Assembly: GCA_002279065.1 (NCBI GenBank)
Contig: NCKB01000002.1
Location: 62,001-126,000 of the forward strand
Direction of reading: 5' to 3'
Length of the DNA: 64,000 nucleotides
Source: Lysobacterales bacterium 15-68-25
Lineage (GTDB): Bacteria; Pseudomonadota; Gammaproteobacteria; Xanthomonadales; Rhodanobacteraceae
The notes under the pieces were generated by a model. The model ran no database searches. It was not told the origin of the DNA and worked only from the letters and a program-made list of their open reading frames with translations. Shown one piece after another: positions 1 through 7,561 of this stretch. Within the stretch, counting starts at the first letter, position 1, and each line of letters starts with the position of its first letter. The position numbers and the translations under genes are program-made.

Positions 1-780
1 CTGGCGCAGCTCGTCGAACACCTTGTCCAGGAACGCGCGCGCGCGCTTGTTGCGATCGACCAGCACGTCGACGAAGCGTCCGGGCAGCTCCGGCACCTTC
101 TCGAAGGCGAGCGCGAACGAGCGCCGAAAGCCGGCGTGGTCGTCGTAGTCGAATGGGTTGGTGCCGGCCAGCGCCTCGCGGGCGAAGGCATTCTCCTTCT
201 GGTGCAGGCCGAACGAGTCGACCAGTACCAGCCGGTTGACCCGCTCGGGATGTTCCGCGGCATAGACCCCGGCGATCGCGCCGCCCATCGAGTGGCCGAC
301 CAGGGTCACGTTGCGCAGTCGCAGTGCCTGCAGGAAGGCATCCAGCCGCGCGGCCTGCGCATCGATGTCGTAGTTCGCCTTCGGATCGCGCGAGGAGTCG
401 CCCCAGCCGGGGAGGTCGGGGATCACCAGGTGGAAGTGCGGGCTCAGCTGCGCGGCGACTTCCAGCCACACCGATTTGTCCGAGTCATAGCCGTGGAGCA
501 GGACCAGGGTCGGACCCTCGCCGCCCTCGTAATACGACCAGCGGGTGCCGCCGGCCTGCACCGACCGTTCGTCCAGGTGCGCGTTCATGGCCTGGCGCAT
601 CACCTCTGCGTGCATCAGCCACTGCGGCGCGAACTGGTAGCAACCGCCCAGGCTGAGGCCGATCAACACCACCACCGCGGCGAGGAACTTCAGCCGCCGG
701 GCCAGCAGGCGCTGCCACAGCGGCCGGCCGGCGGCGGGAGGCGGGGTCACGGAGCGGGAAGGAGTGGTCTGCTTGGCCAT
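1..780 (-). CDS. alpha/beta-fold hydrolase, membrane-anchored, partial at window edge
   Basis: Hydrolase or esterase of unknown substrate. The window holds the first 260 residues; the C-terminus, including the expected catalytic His, lies beyond base 1. Residues 1-31 are basic and proline-rich. A hydrophobic stretch (about 32-46) ends in LGGC at Cys47, which may be a lipobox or only a single membrane anchor. The oxyanion-hole loop LLHGYD and the nucleophile elbow GHSMGG (Ser about 164) identify the fold. The ATG at 778-780 precedes the anchor directly. The M1 aminopeptidase gene lies 103 bases upstream on the same strand, so the two may be co-transcribed. The family call is secure; the function and the exact localisation are not. 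Confidence 0.85.
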   Translation of the reverse strand, partial: MAKQTTPSRSVTPPPAAGRPLWQRLLARRLKFLAAVVVLIGLSLGGCYQFAPQWLMHAEVMRQAMNAHLDERSVQAGGTRWSYYEGGEGPTLVLLHGYDSDKSVWLEVAAQLSPHFHLVIPDLPGWGDSSRDPKANYDIDAQAARLDAFLQALRLRNVTLVGHSMGGAIAGVYAAEHPERVNRLVLVDSFGLHQKENAFAREALAGTNPFDYDDHAGFRRSFALAFEKVPELPGRFVDVLVDRNKRARAFLDKVFDELRQ

Positions 781-883
781 GGGGGAGAGCCTGACGATGG
801 GAAACAACCGGGGTGTGACAGCGCGCGTGCCCGCCAGTTCGGCCGGAGCGGGGTACGCATCACGCCCCCGCCCCGCGGGGCGA

Positions 884-2743
884 CTACTTCACGGCCGTGG
901 CCTTCGCCTTGGCGAAGATGCCCTCGATCGCCTGCTGGGTCAGCGGATGGTAGCCGTCCTTCGCCTGGGCGTAGGCGGCTTCGGCGTAGGCCAGGCCATC
1001 GGCCGTGGCGGCGAAGGCGCGATACACCGGCGTGGTGAGGTAGATGCGCCCGATGCGGGTCATGTGCTCGCGCGCGGCCGGCCACACCGCCTTGTCGCCG
1101 GCGGCGATGGCGTGGATGTACCAGCGCATGCCGATCTCCGCGTTCGGCGTGCCGGTGAGGTGCCAGGCGGCATCCAGCGCCTGCATCTGGTCGAGCTTCG
1201 GCGTGTCGGGCAGGCGGTCGAGGAAGTACATCCACTCCTGCGTGTTCCAGTCCTTCGCATCGAGCTTGTCGGCGGCCAGCGTGCCGGCGGTGAAGGCCTT
1301 CACCTCGCCATCGATGCGGTCGAAGCGGGGCGAGTCGGGCAGCGGCGCATCCTTCGGGATGCCGGTGCCGTAGACCCACTCGTTCACCTCGGCCATGCTC
1401 ATCTTGCCGGGGTACTTGTCGATCAGGTTCGCCTTGAGGAAGGCCAGCATCTGCTCGGTGGTGATGCTCTGGAACGCGAAGTGGTCGAAGTAGCTCTTCA
1501 GGTACGGGTCGAACGCGGCGCGGCCGTAGCGCTGTTCCAGCGTGCGCAGGAACCACGAGCCCTTGTCGTAGGCGACGTCGGACAGCGCGTCGTCGGCGTC
1601 CACCTCGCCCGGGGTCGGCGCCAGCTTCTGGCTGTTTGCCGGCATCGTGCCGATGCTCTTCTCCAGCGCGCGGGCGGACAGCAGCGCCTCCTCGTCGGCC
1701 AGCGTCTTGCCGTACACCGCCTCGGTGATGCGGCCCTGCACGTAGGTGGTGAAACCCTCGTTGAGCCAGCCGTCGCGCCAGGTGGCGTTGGTCACCAGGT
1801 TGCCCGACCAGGAGTGCGCCAGCTCGTGCGAGATCACCGAGGCCAGGCTCTTGTCGCCGACCACGATGGTGGGCGTGGCGAAGGTCATGTTCGGGTTTTC
1901 CATGCCGCCGAACGGGAACGACGGCGGCAGCACAATGAGGTCGTAGCGACCCCAGCGGTACGGGCCGTACAGCTTCTCGGTGGTGGCGATCATCTTCTCG
2001 GTGTCTTCGAACTCGTGCGCCGCCTTGTGCACCATCGACGGTTCGGCATACACCGCGCTGCGCGGCCCGGTGGCCTCGGCGGCGATGTCGCCGGCGGCGA
2101 TCGCCAGCAGGTACGAGGGGATCGGGTGCGGCTGGTCGAAGCGGAAGTCGCCGTTCAGCGGATGGTGCAGGTCGTTCAGTGCGCTCATCACCACGCGTAC
2201 GCCCTTCGGCGCGGTGACGTGGGCGGTGTAGGTGATGCGGATGGCCGGCGAGTCCTGCAGCGGCACCCATGAGCGCGCATGGATCGACTCGCTCTGCGAG
2301 AACATGAAGGGAAGCTTCTTGTCGGCGGTCTGCGCCGGGCTCAGCCACTGCAGGCCGGTGGCCGCGGGCGAGGTGTCGTAGACGATGCGCACCTTGGCCG
2401 GATGCGTCGGCGTGGCGATGGTGAGCTTGCTGCCCAGTTGCTTGTCGCGCGGCGCCAGCGCGTACTTCAGCGCGCTGGCGCGGCCCTTGGCGTCGATACC
2501 CTCGATGCTGGCGATCTTCAGGTCACGCGTGTCCAGCACCAGCGAGGTCGCCTTGGGGTTGATCCACTTCAGGCTCAGGGTGGCGCGGCCGTGCAGTTCC
2601 TTGTGCGGGAAGTCGAGCTTCAGGTCGAGGTCGAGATGGCTGACCTTGACCTGGTCGGGCTGCGCATAGGAATACGGATCGGCGGCATGGGCCGCCAACG
2701 GCAGCAGCAGGGCGCTCGCGGCGAGCGTGGACAACAGGCGCAT
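884..2743 (-). CDS. M1 family zinc metallopeptidase (leukotriene-A4-hydrolase/aminopeptidase type)
   Basis: Zinc aminopeptidase that removes N-terminal residues from peptides. It has 619 residues, close to leukotriene A4 hydrolase (about 610) and much shorter than PepN (about 870). An N-terminal signal peptide (MRLLSTL...AHAA, about 20 residues) predicts export to the periplasm. The exopeptidase motif GGMEN (about 278) and the zinc motif HELAH (about 305) with the downstream Glu in WLNEGFTTY complete the M1 active site. A helical C-terminal domain follows. The start at 2741-2743 is preferred over an upstream TTG because it opens the signal peptide and has GGAG about 9 bases upstream. A glutathione-S-transferase gene lies 81 bases upstream on the same strand. 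Epoxide hydrolase activity cannot be judged from sequence. Confidence 0.93.
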   Translation of the reverse strand: MRLLSTLAASALLLPLAAHAADPYSYAQPDQVKVSHLDLDLKLDFPHKELHGRATLSLKWINPKATSLVLDTRDLKIASIEGIDAKGRASALKYALAPRDKQLGSKLTIATPTHPAKVRIVYDTSPAATGLQWLSPAQTADKKLPFMFSQSESIHARSWVPLQDSPAIRITYTAHVTAPKGVRVVMSALNDLHHPLNGDFRFDQPHPIPSYLLAIAAGDIAAEATGPRSAVYAEPSMVHKAAHEFEDTEKMIATTEKLYGPYRWGRYDLIVLPPSFPFGGMENPNMTFATPTIVVGDKSLASVISHELAHSWSGNLVTNATWRDGWLNEGFTTYVQGRITEAVYGKTLADEEALLSARALEKSIGTMPANSQKLAPTPGEVDADDALSDVAYDKGSWFLRTLEQRYGRAAFDPYLKSYFDHFAFQSITTEQMLAFLKANLIDKYPGKMSMAEVNEWVYGTGIPKDAPLPDSPRFDRIDGEVKAFTAGTLAADKLDAKDWNTQEWMYFLDRLPDTPKLDQMQALDAAWHLTGTPNAEIGMRWYIHAIAAGDKAVWPAAREHMTRIGRIYLTTPVYRAFAATADGLAYAEAAYAQAKDGYHPLTQQAIEGIFAKAKATAVK

Positions 2744-2824
2744 CGGGGACCACTCCGGCAAACGGAAAGCCCCGAGTATGCCATCGGCCCCGCCGGCCCG
2801 ACCCGTGTCCGAAGGCCCGGTCGG

Positions 2825-3466
2825 TCAGGGCAGGTCGCCGGCCGAATGCGGGTCGATGTCGTACGGATGCATCGTCGCCAGGTGCCTCGGCTGCGCCCGC
2901 ACACGCCCGATCCAGCCGAGGATCGCGGGGTAGCCGTCGAGCGGAAAGCCGGCCTCGTCGGCGCGGCTGCCGTAGGCGAACACGGCGATGTCGGCGATGG
3001 TGTAGTGCTCGCCGGCGAGGAACGACCGCCCGGCCAGTTCACGCTCGAGGATCGCCAGTGTCCGCTGCGCCGCCGCGCGCTTGGCCTCCACGATCGCCGG
3101 CGGGCGCCGCGCGAGCTTGCCGGTCAGGGTCCAGTGGCGCAGCGTGCCGATCACCGACTCCACCCGCTCCTGTTCGAAGCTCAGCCACTGCCACACCTTG
3201 GCGCGGTCGAACGCGTCGTCCGGCAGATAGGGCGTGCCTTCGGCGAGATACATCAGGATCGCGTTGGACTCGGCGAGCGCGCGGCCGTCCTCCAGCTGGA
3301 TCGCCGGCACGGTGCCGGTCGGACTGATGCGCAGGTACTCCGGATGCTGGCCTTCGCCCTCGAAGATGCTCACCTCCAGCGTGCGGTAAGGGCGCTGCAG
3401 GTGTTGCAGCAGCTGGCGGACTTTCCAGGCGTTCTGCGAGGGCAGGTAGTCGAACAGGGTCAGCAT
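2825..3466 (-). CDS. glutathione S-transferase family protein
   Basis: Cytosolic GST of 213 residues. The N-terminal thioredoxin-like domain (about 1-80) carries the glutathione-binding cis-Pro segment TGTVPAIQL and the ESNAILMYLA motif that contacts the gamma-glutamyl group. The all-helical C-terminal domain contains FLAGEHYTIADIAVFAY, the N-capping box typical of GSTs. The family conjugates or reduces electrophiles with glutathione; the substrate is unknown. The ATG at 3464-3466 was chosen because the thioredoxin fold starts immediately (MLTLFDY), whereas the longer reading adds 19 unrelated residues. It lies between the LysR gene upstream and the M1 peptidase downstream, all on the minus strand. 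A second, distinct GST lies at 9409-10089. Confidence 0.9.
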   Translation of the reverse strand: MLTLFDYLPSQNAWKVRQLLQHLQRPYRTLEVSIFEGEGQHPEYLRISPTGTVPAIQLEDGRALAESNAILMYLAEGTPYLPDDAFDRAKVWQWLSFEQERVESVIGTLRHWTLTGKLARRPPAIVEAKRAAAQRTLAILERELAGRSFLAGEHYTIADIAVFAYGSRADEAGFPLDGYPAILGWIGRVRAQPRHLATMHPYDIDPHSAGDLP

Positions 3467-3539
3467 CGATGCACTCCAGGTGGGGAGGCGTGCAGTCTCG
3501 TGGCGGCGGGGGATGGCCGCCATCCGAATCTTGCGCGGG

Positions 3540-4391
3540 TCAGATCGCCATCGTCCGGAAGGCGTCGGCTAGCGTGCGCAGCGCCGCGCGCGAGCGGCGG
3601 TCGTGGAGCGCCGAGTACAGCACCGCTTCCTGGGTAGGCAGCGCGGGCAAGGACAGCCTCGACCCCAGATCCTGCGTGCCGGCGGGGGCCGCGCGGCGGG
3701 CCATCACGGCGATGGCCAACCCGGCGGCCGCCGCGGCTCCGACCATGGCCGCACCCTTGCCGACGAAGGCTTCGGTCCAGGCGATGCCGGCCCGATCCAG
3801 TGCCGCCACCGCGGCGGCGCGGATGCTGCACGAGGCGCCCTGGGTGGACAGCGGCAGCGGCTGGCCTTCCTGCGGATGCCAGCCGGCGGCGCCGATCCAG
3901 GCGAAGGCTTCGTCGAACAGTCTCTCGCCCTTGTGATGCGGAGCTGCGGCCTGCAGCACCAGCGCCGCATCCAGTTCGCCGGCGTCGTAGGACTGGACGA
4001 TCTCGCGCGAGCCTCCTGCGCGCAGCTCGATGCGCAGCTTGGGATCCGATTCGCCGAGACGGCGCAGCATGCCGGGCAACTCGGCACCCACCAGCTGGTG
4101 GCTGATGCCGACGATTAAACGTCGCTCCTCGATCTCGAACGAGGCGATCGCGCGCTCGTGGGCGGCGATCAGCTCGCGTGCCGATGTCAGGAACAGCGCG
4201 CCCTCGGCGGACAGCCGCACCTGTCGCGGCGTGCGTTCCAGCAGTCGACGACCGAGTTGGGCTTCCAGCTTTCGCAGCTTCAGGCTGACCGCGGATTGCG
4301 TGCTGTCCAGCGCCTGCGCGGCGCGTGTGAAACTCTGCAGTTCGGCCGTGAGCACGAAGGCCCTGACGGTGTCGAGGTCGAGTGTCTTCAT
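3540..4391 (-). CDS. LysR family transcriptional regulator
   Basis: Typical LysR regulator of 283 residues. The winged helix-turn-helix occupies about residues 1-60 (MKTLDLDTVRAFVLTAELQS, then SAVSLKLRKLEAQLG). A periplasmic-binding-protein-like effector domain fills the rest. The ATG at 4389-4391 is the family start; a longer frame runs through the promoter region and is not credible. It is divergent from the lipocalin-like gene at 4510. A perfect T-N11-A inverted repeat at 4411-4425 lies 19 bases upstream of its start, so autoregulation and control of the divergent gene are likely. The ligand is not predictable from sequence. Confidence 0.94.
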   Translation of the reverse strand: MKTLDLDTVRAFVLTAELQSFTRAAQALDSTQSAVSLKLRKLEAQLGRRLLERTPRQVRLSAEGALFLTSARELIAAHERAIASFEIEERRLIVGISHQLVGAELPGMLRRLGESDPKLRIELRAGGSREIVQSYDAGELDAALVLQAAAPHHKGERLFDEAFAWIGAAGWHPQEGQPLPLSTQGASCSIRAAAVAALDRAGIAWTEAFVGKGAAMVGAAAAAGLAIAVMARRAAPAGTQDLGSRLSLPALPTQEAVLYSALHDRRSRAALRTLADAFRTMAI

Positions 4392-4410
4392 GAGGCCTCG
4401 GGCGGTGACC

Positions 4411-4425
4411 ATTGCGATCTGCAAT
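4411..4425. promoter_or_regulatory. LysR-type operator (T-N11-A palindrome)
   Basis: The perfect inverted repeat ATTGC-GATCT-GCAAT fits the LysR T-N11-A rule exactly. It sits in the 118-base divergent spacer between the LysR gene and the lipocalin-like gene. Assignment to this regulator is inferred from position. Confidence 0.6.
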
Positions 4426-4509
4426 GACTGAAATATCGATGGCGGGGTGCAAGGCCGCATCGCTGGCGGACTAGCCTGCGGGCTCCTCCCCACCGATGCG
4501 GATAGTCCC

Positions 4510-5010
4510 ATGCAGAAACGAATCGTGCTCTTCCTTTGCGGTGCGCTGGCACTGGGCGCCGTACGAGCCGCGCCGTCCACCCCGTCGAAGGCGCTACAGG
4601 GCGCATGGACGCTGGTGCGGGTCGACAACGTGTATCCGGACGGCCACCGCGTGGAGCTCTACGGTCCCCATCCGCAGGGCCGGTGGCTGATCGATGCGCA
4701 GGGCCACTACATGATGCAGATCGTCCGGGCGCGGCGCATGCCGTTCGCCTCCGGTGACAAGTCGCGCGGCACGCCGGAGGAATATCGCGCCGCCTCGCTG
4801 GACTTCAACGCGCACTACGGCACGGTGAGCCTGGAGGACGGCAAGCTGCACCGGCACATCGAGCACGCTTCATTCCCGAACTGGGACGGACGCAGCGGCA
4901 GCACCAGCTATGTGCTCAAGGGTGACGAGCTGACCTACATCGTGGCCAGCCCCACCAGCGGCACGGCCGAAGGAGCGCACGGCGAGGTGACGTGGCGTCG
5001 CCTGCCATGA
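4510..5010 (+). CDS. secreted lipocalin-like domain protein
   Basis: Small exported protein of 166 residues. A signal peptide (about residues 1-21, ending VRAA) is followed by a domain with the opening LQGAWTLVRVDNVYPDG and the tail GEVTWRRLP, the pattern of the lipocalin-like (PF13924-type) family of bacterial beta-barrel proteins. The internal stretch GRWLIDAQGHYMMQI is the second conserved strand pair. The ligand is unknown. The start at 4510 opens the signal peptide; an upstream in-frame start gives an implausible leader. It is divergent from a LysR gene with a LysR box between them and is probably regulated by it. It converges on the iminopeptidase gene, with only 7 bases between the stops. 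Confidence 0.75.
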   Translation: MQKRIVLFLCGALALGAVRAAPSTPSKALQGAWTLVRVDNVYPDGHRVELYGPHPQGRWLIDAQGHYMMQIVRARRMPFASGDKSRGTPEEYRAASLDFNAHYGTVSLEDGKLHRHIEHASFPNWDGRSGSTSYVLKGDELTYIVASPTSGTAEGAHGEVTWRRLP

Positions 5011-5017
5011 CTCCGGT

Positions 5018-5971
5018 TCAGGCGAAGCGATCGGCCAGCGCATCCGTGGCGCTGACCAGCGCATCGACGATCGCCGGGTCGGCGGCGCTGTGGCCGGCCA
5101 GCACCACGTGCAACTCGGCTTCGGGCCAGGCGCGGCTCAGGTCCCACGCGCTCTTCATCGGGCAGATGATGTCGTAGCGCCCGTGCACGATCGTCGCCGG
5201 GATGTGCCGGATCCGCTCGACGCCGAGCAGCAGCTGGTCCGGTTCGAGGAAGATGCGGTGGCGGAAGTAGTGCGCCTCCATCAGCGCCAGGCTCACTGCG
5301 CGGTGCGGGTCGTCGAAATCGCCGGCGCCGTCCGGATCGTGGACCAGCGTGGTGCTGCCGCCCTCCCAGGCGCTCCACGCACGGGCGGCGGCCAGCCGGG
5401 TCGCCTCGTCGGTACTGGTCAGGCGGCGCCAGTAGGCTTCGAGCATGGAATCGCGCTCGGCCTCGGGAATGTGTTCGACGAAGCGCGCCCAGCGCTCGGG
5501 AAAGACATAGCGCGCGCCGCCGTCCACTTCGTTGAACCAGCGCAGCTCCTCGTCGCGGCCGAGAAAGATGCCGCGCAACACCAGCCCGAGCACGCGCGCC
5601 GGATGCGCCTGAGCGTAGGCCAGCGCCAGGGTCGATCCCCACGAGCCGCCGAACACCACCCAGCGCTCGATGCCGAGGTGTTCGCGGATCGCCTCGATGT
5701 CGGCCACCGCGTGCCACGTGGTGTTGTCGGTCAGCTCGGCGAACGGGGTGGAGCGGCCGGCGCCACGCTGGTCGAACAGCACGATGCGGTAGCGCGCCGG
5801 ATCGAAGAAGCGGCGGTGGTAGTCCGACAGCCCCGCGCCCGGTCCGCCGTGCAGGAACACCACCGGGAGCCCGTCCGGATTGCCGCACTGCTCGACGTGG
5901 AGCGAGTGCAAGGCATCCACCGGCAAGTGCTCGGTGGCATACGGCGTGATCTCGGGATACAGCGTACGCAT
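5018..5971 (-). CDS. pip: proline iminopeptidase
   Basis: Cytoplasmic serine peptidase (family S33) that releases N-terminal proline from peptides. The 317 residues match the usual family length. Diagnostic segments are FLHGGPGAG (oxyanion hole), DQRGAGRS and the nucleophile elbow GGSWGS (Ser about residue 108). The catalytic Asp and His lie in HGRYDIICP and VLAGHSA near the C-terminus. An alpha-helical cap domain lies between. The downstream gene order is convergent with the lipocalin gene. The Lrp gene ends 29 bases upstream on the same strand, so they may share a transcript. Confidence 0.95.
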   Translation of the reverse strand: MRTLYPEITPYATEHLPVDALHSLHVEQCGNPDGLPVVFLHGGPGAGLSDYHRRFFDPARYRIVLFDQRGAGRSTPFAELTDNTTWHAVADIEAIREHLGIERWVVFGGSWGSTLALAYAQAHPARVLGLVLRGIFLGRDEELRWFNEVDGGARYVFPERWARFVEHIPEAERDSMLEAYWRRLTSTDEATRLAAARAWSAWEGGSTTLVHDPDGAGDFDDPHRAVSLALMEAHYFRHRIFLEPDQLLLGVERIRHIPATIVHGRYDIICPMKSAWDLSRAWPEAELHVVLAGHSAADPAIVDALVSATDALADRFA

Positions 5972-6000
5972 GACGGGCTCCGTGATGGTGAACGCCTAGC

Positions 6001-6495
6001 CTAGTCCACCGGCAGGGCGGCGGCGGCGTTCCACATCGCCCGGGTGATCGGCCGGTTCACGTGCGGCGCCTGCAGCACCACCAGGGTGGTGGTGCTGATG
6101 CTGGGATGGATCTTCAGCAGCCGGTCGAGCACGGTTTCCAGATGGGCGATCGACATCGCCACCAGGTGCAGCAGCGCCGAGTCCTCGCCCGCCAGGCGAC
6201 GGCAGTCCAGTACCTCGGGAATGTCCTCGACGATCTCGCCGATGCGCTTGCATACCCCGCCGTCGCAGCGCAGTCGCACCATCGCGTCGATGCTGTAGCC
6301 GAGCCGCCGCGGGTCGACCTCGGCGCGGTAGCCGCGGATCACGCCGGCTTCCTCCAGCCGTCGGACCCGCTCGGCCACCGCCGGCGCGGACAGGTGCACC
6401 AGCCGACCCAGTTCGGCGTAGCCCAGGCGGGCGTCGGCCTGCAGCGCTTCGAGCAGTTGCCAGTCCTTGGCGTCGATATCGGGTTTGGAATCCAC
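6001..6495 (-). CDS. Lrp/AsnC family transcriptional regulator
   Basis: Feast/famine regulator of 164 residues with an N-terminal helix-turn-helix (about 5-60; IDAKDWQLLEALQADARLG, then LSAPAVAERVRRLEEAGVI) and a C-terminal RAM effector domain. The chosen start is GTG at 6493-6495: it gives the normal family N-terminus and has GGGAG 7 bases upstream. ATG starts further upstream would add about 40 residues reading through the promoter region. It is divergent from an EamA exporter, a common pairing in which the Lrp protein controls an amino-acid or metabolite exporter. Two inverted repeats lie in the spacer. Confidence 0.92.
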   Translation of the reverse strand: MDSKPDIDAKDWQLLEALQADARLGYAELGRLVHLSAPAVAERVRRLEEAGVIRGYRAEVDPRRLGYSIDAMVRLRCDGGVCKRIGEIVEDIPEVLDCRRLAGEDSALLHLVAMSIAHLETVLDRLLKIHPSISTTTLVVLQAPHVNRPITRAMWNAAAALPVD

Positions 6496-6511
6496 GGCAG
6501 GTCTCCCGGAA

Positions 6512-6551
6512 GAATCATCGATTCGATGGCAGGGCGAGGTTCGCCCCATCG
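6512..6551. promoter_or_regulatory. inverted repeats in the Lrp/EamA divergent spacer
   Basis: GAATC-ATC-GATTC (6512-6524) is followed at once by CGATGG (6524-6529) matched by CCATCG (6546-6551). Lrp-type proteins often bind several phased palindromes, and both divergent genes start within about 100 bases. The role is inferred from position only. Confidence 0.4.
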
Positions 6552-6619
6552 ATCCATTATTCATGGCGGAGGGCCTGCTCACTAGCATGCGCACTTCCCC
6601 GTCCCCGGATGTATCCCCC

Positions 6620-7534
6620 ATGGCAAGCCCCGAACGACTCGACGCCCGCGCGCTCGCGCTGGTCGGCGTCGCCCTGCTGACCTGGTCTTCCGCCTACGCC
6701 GCGATCGCCTACGCGCTGGCCGCGTTCACCCCCGGTGAGGTGGCGCTGGCGCGGCTGGCGATCGCCTCGCTGTGCTTCGCCCTGCTGCTCACGGTGCGGC
6801 GCGTGCCGCTGCCGGCCCGGCGCGATTGGCCGGGACTGGCGCTGCTGGGCGTGATCGGCTTCACCGTCTACCACCTGTGCCTGAACCACGCCGAGACGCG
6901 TATCGCCAGCGGCACCGCGTCGATCCTGATCTCGCTGGTGCCGGCGGCGACCGCGGCGTGGTCGGCGATCTGGCTGCGCGAGCGGCTGCCCGCGCGCACG
7001 CTGGCCGGCCTCGGCGTGGCGCTGGTCGGCGTGGTGCTGGTGGTGCTGGCCAGCGGCAAGCAGGTGCGCTTCGAACCGATGGCCGGCCTGGTGCTGGTGA
7101 GCGTGCTGGCCTCGGCGATCTATTTCGTCGGCGTGAAGCCGTACTTCGCGCGCAGCAGCGCGCTGGGCGTCACGGCCTTCGGCTTCTTCGCCGGCACCTT
7201 GGGTGCGTTGCCGTTCGGCACGCACCTGCCGCAGGCGCTGGTCGCCGCGCCGTGGCCGTCGATCGCGTCGCTGCTGTGGCTGGGAGTGGCGCCGACCTTC
7301 ATCGGCTACATCGCCTGGAACGTGGCGATCCACCGCAGTTCGGCCTCGCAGGTGTCCAGCTTTATCTACTTTTCGCCGCCGATCGCGGTGCTGATCGGCT
7401 GGGTCTGGCTGGGCGAGCGGCCCGGGCCACTGACCCTGGTCGGTGGCGTGGTCACCGTGGCCGGCGTGGTGCTGGCGAACACCCGGCGGCGTCCGGTGCC
7501 GGCGCCGCGCGACGTGGCGGCGTGCGAGTCCTGA
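6620..7534 (+). CDS. EamA/RhaT family drug/metabolite exporter
   Basis: Inner-membrane exporter of 304 residues with about ten transmembrane helices arranged as two EamA repeats (about 15-145 and 155-292). The first repeat has the family hallmark WSSAYAAIAYAL and the second ends in GWVWLGERPGPLTLVGGVV. Substrates in the family include amino acids, purines and small hydrophobic compounds; none can be assigned here. The start at 6620 is the last ATG before the first helix; a longer version adds residues lying over the regulatory repeats. Divergence from an Lrp-type gene suggests amino-acid-responsive control. It converges on the phosphoesterase gene. Confidence 0.9.
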   Translation: MASPERLDARALALVGVALLTWSSAYAAIAYALAAFTPGEVALARLAIASLCFALLLTVRRVPLPARRDWPGLALLGVIGFTVYHLCLNHAETRIASGTASILISLVPAATAAWSAIWLRERLPARTLAGLGVALVGVVLVVLASGKQVRFEPMAGLVLVSVLASAIYFVGVKPYFARSSALGVTAFGFFAGTLGALPFGTHLPQALVAAPWPSIASLLWLGVAPTFIGYIAWNVAIHRSSASQVSSFIYFSPPIAVLIGWVWLGERPGPLTLVGGVVTVAGVVLANTRRRPVPAPRDVAACES

Positions 7535-7561
7535 GTCGGCCCGCACGCCATGGCCGCTGGA

